Assembly: GCA_945873675.1 (NCBI GenBank)
Contig: CAMCEP010000063.1
Location: 1 to 11,558, forward strand
Origin: Asaia bogorensis
Lineage (GTDB): Bacteria; Pseudomonadota; Alphaproteobacteria; Acetobacterales; Acetobacteraceae
Direction of reading: 5' to 3'
DNA: 11,558 nucleotides
Below the pieces are notes generated by a model. That model worked only from the letters and a program-made list of their open reading frames with translations, searched no databases and was not told where the DNA came from. Every line of letters begins with the position of its first letter. Position 1 is the first letter of the stretch. The position numbers and the translations under genes were made by a program. This document shows positions 6,092 through 11,558 of the stretch, one piece after another.

Positions 6092-7024
6092 TTAGCCCCA
6101 GGGGCCGCGCTGCGCGGCGGGCTTGCTGGAAGGCAGTTCCTGAACCCGGGGCCCGCCGCCCGGCAAGGCCCCCATGCTGGCGGCCAGTTTTTCGAGCGCC
6201 GCCACGCGGTTCGCCGTGCGCGGATGGGTCGAAAAAAGATTATCCATTCGCGCACCGGATAGTGGGTTGATGATGAACATATGCGCGGATGCCGGATTGG
6301 CTTCGGCGCGCATATTCACGCGCTGATGGGCGTAATGTTCCAATTTCTGCAACGCGCCGGCCAAGGCCATGGGCTGACCGCAAATTTGCGCCCCCATCTT
6401 GTCGGCCTCATATTCCCGTGACCGGCTGATCGCCATTTGCACAACCGCCGCGGCCATGGGCGCCAGGATCACCATCAGCAGCATACCGATAGGGCCGAAG
6501 GGGTTTTGCCCCTGCCGGTCTCGACCGCGATTGAACATCATGCCGAATTGCGCAAGCGCCGAAATGGCACCGGCGATGCTGGCCGTGATGGTCATCAGTA
6601 GCGTGTCGCGGTTCTTGATATGCGCCAATTCATGCGCGATCACGCCTGCCGCTTCTTCTTCCGAAAGCAGCTCCAGCAGGCCGGTATTCACCGCAACGGC
6701 CGCATGCTGGGGGTTGCGGCCGGTGGCGAAGGCGTTCGGCTGGGCTTCATGGATCACATAAAGCGCTGGCATTGGTAGGCCCGCATTGGCGGCAAGCTGC
6801 GCTGTCATTTCATAAAGCCGGGGCGCTTCCTGCGGGCTGATGGGCTGGGCATTATGCATCCGCAGCACCATTTTATCGCTGTTCCACCAGGAAAAAAGGT
6901 TCATGCCGCCTGCGAAAAGCAGCGCCATGATCATGCCCTGTTCGCCGCCAATAGCTTGGCCGACCACGCCAAACAGCGCGGTCATGGCAGCCAGAAGTAT
7001 TACGGTTCGCGTATGTCCGGACAT
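6092..7024 (-). CDS. htpX: Membrane zinc metalloprotease HtpX (M48)
   Basis: An inner-membrane protease of 310 residues that degrades misfolded membrane proteins with its active site facing the cytoplasm. Two N-terminal membrane helices (about 7-25 and 30-47) are followed by the family signature RMHNAQPIS (55-63) and the zinc motif HELAH (131-135). The third ligand is Glu204 in SREYEAD. Two more hydrophobic segments (about 141-162 and 178-199) and the late STHPRTANRVAAL motif also fit. Length is slightly above E. coli HtpX because of a Gly/Pro-rich tail. A GAGGAAGG ribosome site precedes the ATG. It heads a run with the ankyrin and dehalogenase genes and diverges from the sdhAF4 gene across 56 bases. 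HtpX is commonly induced by membrane stress, but no recognisable heat-shock promoter is visible here. Confidence 0.96.
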   Translation of the reverse strand: MSGHTRTVILLAAMTALFGVVGQAIGGEQGMIMALLFAGGMNLFSWWNSDKMVLRMHNAQPISPQEAPRLYEMTAQLAANAGLPMPALYVIHEAQPNAFATGRNPQHAAVAVNTGLLELLSEEEAAGVIAHELAHIKNRDTLLMTITASIAGAISALAQFGMMFNRGRDRQGQNPFGPIGMLLMVILAPMAAAVVQMAISRSREYEADKMGAQICGQPMALAGALQKLEHYAHQRVNMRAEANPASAHMFIINPLSGARMDNLFSTHPRTANRVAALEKLAASMGALPGGGPRVQELPSSKPAAQRGPWG

Positions 7025-7067
7025 GAAGCCTTCCTCGGTCCCCTCGTGTAATGATGCTAATGATGCT

Positions 7068-7072
7068 AGGAG
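7068..7072 (+). promoter_or_regulatory. Shine-Dalgarno fixing the sdhAF4 start
   Basis: AGGAG ends eight bases before the ATG at 7081. It selects that start over ATGs further upstream in the same frame (7051, 7054 and others), which lie in the divergent promoter region and would add ten hydrophobic residues not typical of the family. Confidence 0.75.
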
Positions 7073-7080
7073 TTTTTGTC

Positions 7081-7236
7081 ATGACTGAAAAACACCAACC
7101 CGAAAGCGCCCAGAAGCAGCCAGCAGCCCCGGCCAAGGACCCGCCCGCCAAACCCAAGGAAATCGGTGGCCCCAAAGGCCCGGAACCGACCCGTTTTGGT
7201 GATTGGGAACAGAAGGGTCGCGCCAGCGACTTCTGA
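7081..7236 (+). CDS. Succinate dehydrogenase assembly factor 4 homologue (DUF1674)
   Basis: A 51-residue protein. The last 25 residues, KEIGGPKGPEPT then RFGDWEQKGRASDF, match the DUF1674/SDHAF4 signature (GPEPTRYGDWE.KG...DF). The first half is a Pro/Ala/Lys-rich unstructured lead. In mitochondria and alphaproteobacteria this factor binds the FAD-carrying SDHA subunit of complex II, protecting it and helping its assembly with SDHB. It acts in the cytoplasm. No sdh genes are in the window. The start follows a good AGGAG. It diverges from htpX, an arrangement I recall from other alphaproteobacteria but cannot check here. No terminator is evident after the stop. Confidence 0.9.
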   Translation: MTEKHQPESAQKQPAAPAKDPPAKPKEIGGPKGPEPTRFGDWEQKGRASDF

Positions 7237-7395
7237 TAGGTTTGCCGCAGCCGGCGCACTGGGCGCTTGATGTCATTTCAATGAACCCCCAGCCAGGCCG
7301 CTTGAAAGCCCGGACCTTTCGGCCCAATTCCTCCCCGTGCAGTTCGGCGGGCGCGAATCCGCCAACGCCATCAATGTCGGGAGAAAGATTTCACA

Positions 7396-8049
7396 ATGAC
7401 GGATGAGGAAAAGCGGATCATTTCCGCCTTCGTGGAACGGATGAGCGGCAATGCGGCTGTGCAGGGCGCACCCTCTGGCCCCTGGGGAGCGAGCACGGCG
7501 CAGAAGCCAAGCCTGCCGCCAATGGACCCCGATGCCGATCGGCTGATTGCGGAGCTTTTCACGCGTTACCCGGAAGCGCGCTATCGCATCACGCAATCCG
7601 CCTTTGCGCAGGAAGCGGCCTTGGTCGAAGCCAATAACCGTATCCAACAATTGGAATGGGAAGCAGAAGCTGCGCGCCGAGAAGGCCAGGCGCAGAAGGG
7701 CGGCATGCTTGGTGGGCTTTTCGGCGGCAATCGCCCGGCCCCCATGCCGCCGCGCCCGCAGCCCTATTATCCGCCCGGCCATAACCCGCAGGCGCTGCAA
7801 CAGCGCCAAGGCAGTGGCTTCCTTGGCACCGCGCTTGCCACCGCAGCCGGTGTCGCTGGCGGCATCATGCTTGGCAATATGCTCATGGGCGCGCTCGGTG
7901 GTGGCGGTGCCGCGCAGGCGGCGTCTGCGGGTGGCTTCGCGCAGGAAGCGGTGCCTTCAGCCTCCCCTTGGGGCGGTGATGCCCAGCAGGATGCCACGGC
8001 GGATTACGGCAATGATGCCAGCGCCGATTGGGGCGACGAAGAACTCTGA
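7396..8049 (+). CDS. DUF2076 domain protein
   Basis: A 217-residue protein with the plan of the DUF2076 family. It has a short N-terminal helix (TDEEKRIISAFVERM, 2-16) and a loop. A second helix pair follows, including RYRITQSAFAQEAALVEANNRIQQLE (62-87), which resembles the family's conserved QTVLVQEAAL...ARIQELE core. Then come a Gly segment, a Pro-rich linker (112-130) and a hydrophobic Gly/Ala/Met stretch (141-171) that could insert in or associate with the membrane. The acidic Asp/Gly/Trp tail (194-217) is typical of the family. The function is unknown; some members are annotated as periplasmic sensor proteins, but no signal peptide is visible. GGGAG lies 12 bases before the ATG. The 159 bases before it (7237-7395) hold only weak hairpins and no gene I can support. 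Its stop is eight bases from the structured repeat. Confidence 0.82.
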   Translation: MTDEEKRIISAFVERMSGNAAVQGAPSGPWGASTAQKPSLPPMDPDADRLIAELFTRYPEARYRITQSAFAQEAALVEANNRIQQLEWEAEAARREGQAQKGGMLGGLFGGNRPAPMPPRPQPYYPPGHNPQALQQRQGSGFLGTALATAAGVAGGIMLGNMLMGALGGGGAAQAASAGGFAQEAVPSASPWGGDAQQDATADYGNDASADWGDEEL

Positions 8050-8072
8050 AAACCGTCAGGCCCGCGATTAGA

Positions 8073-8116
8073 GCATTTTCTAGCCAAGTAGCTTCGCTTG
8101 GCGGCTTATAAAATGC
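8073..8116. repeat. Internal hairpin 1 of the composite element
   Basis: GCATTTT (8073-8079) pairs perfectly with AAAATGC (8110-8116). An inner stem GCCAAG (8083-8088) pairs with CTTGGC (8097-8102) around an 8-base loop. GCC at 8083-8085 could instead pair with GGC at 8103-8105. No T-run follows the stem, so classical intrinsic termination is not clear. Confidence 0.75.
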
Positions 8117-8135
8117 GATGAAACCACGGTTTAGG

Positions 8136-8169
8136 GCGTATCCCGCGAACGAAGGTGAACGGGAAACGC
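8136..8169. repeat. Internal hairpin 2 of the composite element
   Basis: GCGTATCCCG (8136-8145) pairs with CGGGAAACGC (8160-8169) with a single mismatch (A8140 against A8165) around a 14-base purine-rich loop. Confidence 0.75.
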
Positions 8170-8184
8170 ACTAAGTCGCGGGCC

Positions 8185-9480
8185 TTATCCTTTCGCCTCC
8201 TGCCGGATGGCGATCAGCGCCGCGATGGTGGCGCGGATATCAGTCTCAGAATGTTCGCTTGAAAGGAAAAAGCGCAGCCTTGCCGCTTTTTCCGCAACTG
8301 CCGGATAGATGATTGGCTGCACATTGATGCCCCGCTCAAGGAGCTTTTGCGAATAACGCGCGGCGGCAATCGAAGACCCCAGGATCACCGGCACAATGGC
8401 ATGTGCTGTGGCCGTGCCAGTGTCAAAACCAGCATCGCGTGCAAGAGCCAGGAATAGCGCTGCATTGGCTTGCAGGCGTGCGACTCGTGCCGGTTCGGCA
8501 TGCAAAATGGCAAGGCTTTCTGTCGCGGCCGCCGCCAGGGCAGGCGCGAGCCCCACGGAATAAACAAAGCCCGGCGCGGAATGGCGCAACCATTCAATCA
8601 GGCTGGCATTACCGGCGATATAGCCGCCGCAGCCCGACAGGGTTTTGGAAAGCGTGCCCATCCAGATATCAACCTCATTCGGGTCAATACTGTAATGCTC
8701 ATGCACGCCATGGCCGCGCGCCCCAACCACGCCAAGCGCATGGGCTTCATCCACCATCAGCCAAGCGTCATGGCGCCGCGCTAATTCAAGGAAGCGCGGT
8801 AGATCTGGGATGTCGCCATCCATGGAATAATGGCCTTCAATCACCAGCAGCGCGCGCCGCGCGCCACGCCGAGCCTCCGCAAGGGCCGCCTCGGCCGCGC
8901 GCCAATCATTATGCGCGAAGGAAAGCCGCTTGGCGCCGGAAAGCCGCACCCCTTCGGTGCAGGAATTATGGATGGCCGCATCATGCACAATCAGATCGCG
9001 TGGGCCAAGCAAGTGCCCAATCACCGTCACATTGGTGGCGTGGCCTGAAACGAACGCAAGTGCTGCCTCTGCGCGGTAATGCGCGGCAAGCGCTGCTTCC
9101 AAGGCCCCATGCAGCGGCCTTTCGCCTGAGACCATCCGCGACGCTGAGGCCGAAACACCATGCCGATCTATCGCGGCCTTGGCCGCGGCCTGCACGCGGG
9201 GATCACCATTCAGGCCAAGATAATTGTAGGATCCGAAATTGATCACCTCTCGCCCGGCAATGACACTATGGGCAGAAGCAATCCCCTCATGCGCGCGGAA
9301 GAAGGGATTTTCCAATTCAAGGCTTGCAGCGGCATCGCGCATCAGCGCCATTTCGCGTTGGCCCGGCAATTCGCGAAAGCCGCGCGGCCCTTCCGCAGCC
9401 GGCGCGTCATCACGCCGCCGCGTCAGGCGCGCCAGCAGCGCGGCACGCGCGGTTGCGGAAAGGCCAAAGCCGCCATTCAT
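8185..9480 (-). CDS. Alpha-oxoamine synthase (AONS-like, PKS-associated, PLP-dependent)
   Basis: A 431-residue fold-type I PLP enzyme of the 8-amino-7-oxononanoate synthase / serine palmitoyltransferase group. These enzymes condense an acyl thioester with an amino acid and lose CO2 to give an alpha-amino ketone. Residues 1-57 form a linker-like lead. The core begins at FFRAHEG and includes NFGSYNYLGL (81-90), SGHATN with PLP-stacking His147 (145-150), EGHYSMDGDIPDL (215-227), DEAHALG with Asp244 and His247, and GTLSKT with the Schiff-base Lys279. The sequence style matches oxoamine synthase domains fused to the ends of polyketide synthases more closely than BioF. Its ATG overlaps the stop of the PKS gene (ATGA, 9480-9477), and the PKS ends in an ACP, so it probably off-loads that chain. 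The amino acid used is unknown. A housekeeping biotin role is less likely because no bio genes are nearby. Confidence 0.9.
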   Translation of the reverse strand: MNGGFGLSATARAALLARLTRRRDDAPAAEGPRGFRELPGQREMALMRDAAASLELENPFFRAHEGIASAHSVIAGREVINFGSYNYLGLNGDPRVQAAAKAAIDRHGVSASASRMVSGERPLHGALEAALAAHYRAEAALAFVSGHATNVTVIGHLLGPRDLIVHDAAIHNSCTEGVRLSGAKRLSFAHNDWRAAEAALAEARRGARRALLVIEGHYSMDGDIPDLPRFLELARRHDAWLMVDEAHALGVVGARGHGVHEHYSIDPNEVDIWMGTLSKTLSGCGGYIAGNASLIEWLRHSAPGFVYSVGLAPALAAAATESLAILHAEPARVARLQANAALFLALARDAGFDTGTATAHAIVPVILGSSIAAARYSQKLLERGINVQPIIYPAVAEKAARLRFFLSSEHSETDIRATIAALIAIRQEAKG

Positions 9481-11558
9481 GACGCTGCCACCGGTTCATG
9501 GGTTTCGATCAGCGCTTCCACCGTCGCGATATCCGCATCCTCCTTGAACAGCACGCCCGCCACGCGTTGCGTCAGGATCGAGAGTGTCAAATCCTCGGTC
9601 ACTGCCGTCAGGGGCACGCTAATGCCAAGCCGACGTTCCAGGGCCATGCGCAATTCAATGCCGCCCAGTGAATCAAGCCCAAGGCCGGGCAGTGGCTGAT
9701 CCACACGCACGGCCTCCGGCGGCAGGCGCAGGATGCGCGCCATTTCTTCCCGCGCGAGTGCCAGCACTTCAGCGCGCGCCGCTTCGGGCGCCATGGAAAG
9801 CAGCCTTGCGCGCAAGGCCGCGCCATCGGCATCGCGCGCGGTCATCTGGCTGCCAAGCGCCGCATAGGCAGGTTCGGCCAGAATGGGTAACGCAGCCTGC
9901 ATCCCCGACCAGTTCATGCGTGCCACATGAATAACGGGTGCGTCGGCGGCAAGCAGTGCGGGCAAGCTGGCCAGCGCTTCCTGCGCGGCCATGGGTTTGG
10001 CACCGCTCAGGCGCTCCAGCTTTTCCGCCGCTGCTGCCTCACGCGTCAGCACGCCGGTATCGGCGATCGGTCCCCACCCAATCGCGAGTGCTGGCTTGCC
10101 TTGCGCATGGCGCTGGCGCGCCAAGCCTTCCAGCGCGGCATTGGCGGCGACGTAATTGGCCTGGCCCGGATTACCGAAAGCCGTAGTCGCTGAGGAGAAA
10201 AGCAAGAACAGATGCAAGGGATCATTGGCGGTAAGGGATTCCAACGCTTCGGCAGCAGCTAGTTTTGGTGCCAGCACGCGCGCAAAGCTTGCGCCGTCCT
10301 GTCGCGTTGCCGCGCCATCGGCGAAAACCGCCGCCGCCTGCACCACACCCCGGATGGGCACACCTTCCGCGCGGAGCAAGGCCAAAGCAGCGCCAAGTGC
10401 CGCGCGGTCCGTTGCATCACAGGCATGGGCGCTGGCGCGTGCGCCAAGCGCTGCCAAAATGCGCAGTGCGCTATCCATGCCGGGCGTTGCGGCACCGCGG
10501 CGGGACATCAGCGCAATGCGCCGCGCGCCCGTGGCGGCCAGCCATTTGGCGCATTCCAGCCCAAAGCCCTGGGTGCCGCCCAGCACTACATAGCACCCTG
10601 CCTCATCCGGCGCCCATGGTGCCGCGGTTTTTGCATCCTGCGTCGGCGGCCTGATCACCAGCTTGCCGATATGGGAAGATGCCTGAAGCTGACGGAAGGC
10701 GACTTCCGCTTCGGCGGCTGGGAAGGCGCGATAGGGCAGGGGTAATAATGTGCCCTCGGCCAGGCGCGCGGCGATATCGCGCAGCAATGCCTCGGCCAAT
10801 GCCGGGCGGGCGCGCGGCAGTGCATCCGCATCCACGGCGAAATAGCTGATATTGCGCCGGAAAGCACCAAGTCCCGTGCGGCGGCCTTCGGCAAAGTCGC
10901 GCTTGCCCAATTCAATGAAGCGGCCAAAGGGTGAAAGCAGTGCCAGGCTTCTTTCCATCGCCACACCGGCCAGCGAATTCAGCACCACATCCACGCCATC
11001 CGGCCAGGCGGCGCGCAGAGCATCGGCAAAGCCAGCATCGCGGCTATCCAGCACCAGATCTGCGCCAAGCTGACGCAAAAACGCACGCTTTTCTGGCGTT
11101 CCGGCCGTGGCCGCCACCAAGGCGCCAACCGATTTGGCGATCTGCAGCGCTGCCAGGCCAACGCCGCCCGCGCCACCATGGATCAACACCCGCTCACCGG
11201 GGCGGAGCCTCGCCAAGGTTTCCAGAGAATAGGCAGCGGTGATGAAGGCAACAGGGATCGTCGCCGCTGCTTCGGGGTTCATGCCCGGCGGCAAGGGTTG
11301 CAATGCCTCGGCCCTGGTCAGCGCGTGGGTCGCGAAGGCAGCGGGGGCAAAGCCGAAAACCTGCGTGCCGGGGGCCATGCTGACGCCCTGCCCCGCTTCT
11401 TCCACAACCCCGGCGCATTCCATGCCAAGGCTTGGGCCGGCAAAGCCATCCATCAGCATGTCTTCGGGCAATAGCCCTTGCGCCCACATTACATCGCGGA
11501 AATTGAGCCCTGTTGCGGTGATCCGCAGCCGAACCTCGCCCGGGCCGGGCTTGGGCAG
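9477..11558 (-). CDS. Type I polyketide synthase, C-terminal part: ER-KR-ACP (partial)
   Basis: The visible 693 residues are the end of a reducing type I PKS. The frame stays open to the window edge, so the KS, AT and perhaps DH domains must lie beyond 11558. An ATG at 11489 is internal, because the 23 codons before it read PGPGEVRLRITATGLNFRDV, the start of an enoylreductase. Domains: ER about 1-303 with NADPH motif GGAGGVG (128-134); KR about 320-500 with GGTQGFG (327-333), Lys432, Ser456, Tyr469 and Asn473 all present; ACP about 596-675 with phosphopantetheine Ser630 in GLGLDSLGG. Each extension catalysed by this module should be fully reducible. The canonical LDD of B-type ketoreductases reads FAD, with the final Asp kept. 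There is no thioesterase after the ACP; the coupled oxoamine synthase gene takes that position. Confidence 0.95.
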   Translation of the reverse strand: MPKPGPGEVRLRITATGLNFRDVMWAQGLLPEDMLMDGFAGPSLGMECAGVVEEAGQGVSMAPGTQVFGFAPAAFATHALTRAEALQPLPPGMNPEAAATIPVAFITAAYSLETLARLRPGERVLIHGGAGGVGLAALQIAKSVGALVAATAGTPEKRAFLRQLGADLVLDSRDAGFADALRAAWPDGVDVVLNSLAGVAMERSLALLSPFGRFIELGKRDFAEGRRTGLGAFRRNISYFAVDADALPRARPALAEALLRDIAARLAEGTLLPLPYRAFPAAEAEVAFRQLQASSHIGKLVIRPPTQDAKTAAPWAPDEAGCYVVLGGTQGFGLECAKWLAATGARRIALMSRRGAATPGMDSALRILAALGARASAHACDATDRAALGAALALLRAEGVPIRGVVQAAAVFADGAATRQDGASFARVLAPKLAAAEALESLTANDPLHLFLLFSSATTAFGNPGQANYVAANAALEGLARQRHAQGKPALAIGWGPIADTGVLTREAAAAEKLERLSGAKPMAAQEALASLPALLAADAPVIHVARMNWSGMQAALPILAEPAYAALGSQMTARDADGAALRARLLSMAPEAARAEVLALAREEMARILRLPPEAVRVDQPLPGLGLDSLGGIELRMALERRLGISVPLTAVTEDLTLSILTQRVAGVLFKEDADIATVEALIETHEPVAAS

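Larger units (their letters stand above)
8058..8185. repeat. Composite intergenic palindromic element (nested inverted repeats)
   Basis: The whole element is bounded by a perfect 10-bp inverted repeat: AGGCCCGCGA (8058-8067) and TCGCGGGCCT (8176-8185). It extends to 13 bp (TTA at 8068-8070 with TAA at 8172-8174) if one G (8175) is bulged. Inside lie three smaller dyads: a long hairpin (8073-8116), a short AAACC-AC-GGTTT dyad (8121-8132) and a second hairpin (8136-8169). The GAGCATTTTC...AAAATGCGAtgAAAC layout resembles the palindromic intergenic repeats scattered through rhizobial and related genomes. It fills almost the entire gap between two convergent genes, and the last base of the right arm is in the stop codon of the oxoamine synthase gene. 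As RNA it would fold into a multi-branched structure from either strand. Confidence 0.8.

Noticed and set aside
7237..7395. Possible terminator or small RNA between sdhAF4 and the DUF2076 gene
   Set aside because: Only weak 5-bp dyads are present (for example GAAAG/CTTTC and GGCGG/CCGCC), with no T-run and no convincing promoter.
8403..9242. 279-codon plus-strand open frame opposite the oxoamine synthase
   Set aside because: A shadow frame with atypical composition; the opposite strand carries all PLP-enzyme motifs.
11487..11489. ATG as the start of the PKS gene
   Set aside because: The frame continues upstream to the window edge with clear enoylreductase sequence, so this Met is internal.

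Overview
The window looks like chromosomal DNA of a GC-rich alphaproteobacterium, probably in the Rhodospirillales/Acetobacteraceae (Roseomonas-like) range. The taxonomic call is inferred from four things: a circularly permuted two-piece tmRNA gene at the left edge, ThyX as the thymidylate synthase, a DUF1674/SdhAF4 gene, and a tripartite-tricarboxylate-type (Bug) solute-binding protein. Codon use looks uniform. I see no insertion sequence, integrase, CRISPR array, rRNA or classical tRNA.

Left part (1-2412): the minus strand carries the 5' end of the tmRNA coding piece (44 down to 1, running off the window), an excised loop (45-69) and the tmRNA acceptor piece with its CCA end (about 150 to 70). 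Upstream of it on the same strand is an M20D amidohydrolase (192-1352). Divergent from that is thyX (1480-2412).

Middle (2440-8049): a minus-strand pair encodes an exported Bug-type binding protein followed four bases later by a rubredoxin. Divergent from this pair is a bicupin protein (3750-4547). Its stop overlaps tail to tail with a minus-strand run made of htpX (M48 membrane protease), an exported ankyrin-repeat protein and a fluoroacetate-dehalogenase-like hydrolase. The last two are joined by a stop/start only one base apart. Divergent from htpX are a very small gene for the succinate dehydrogenase assembly factor SdhAF4 (7081-7236) and a DUF2076 protein (7396-8049).

Right part (8058-11558): a 128-bp element built from nested inverted repeats fills the gap between two convergent genes. 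Beyond it, on the minus strand, is the end of a type I polyketide synthase (ER-KR-ACP visible, N-terminal part outside the window), coupled by an ATGA overlap to a stand-alone alpha-oxoamine synthase. The two together imply decarboxylative release of a reduced polyketide chain onto an amino acid, giving an alpha-amino ketone, chemically like sphingoid-base or fumonisin-type termination. This pair, the structured intergenic element and the complete dehalogenase active site are the most interesting points.
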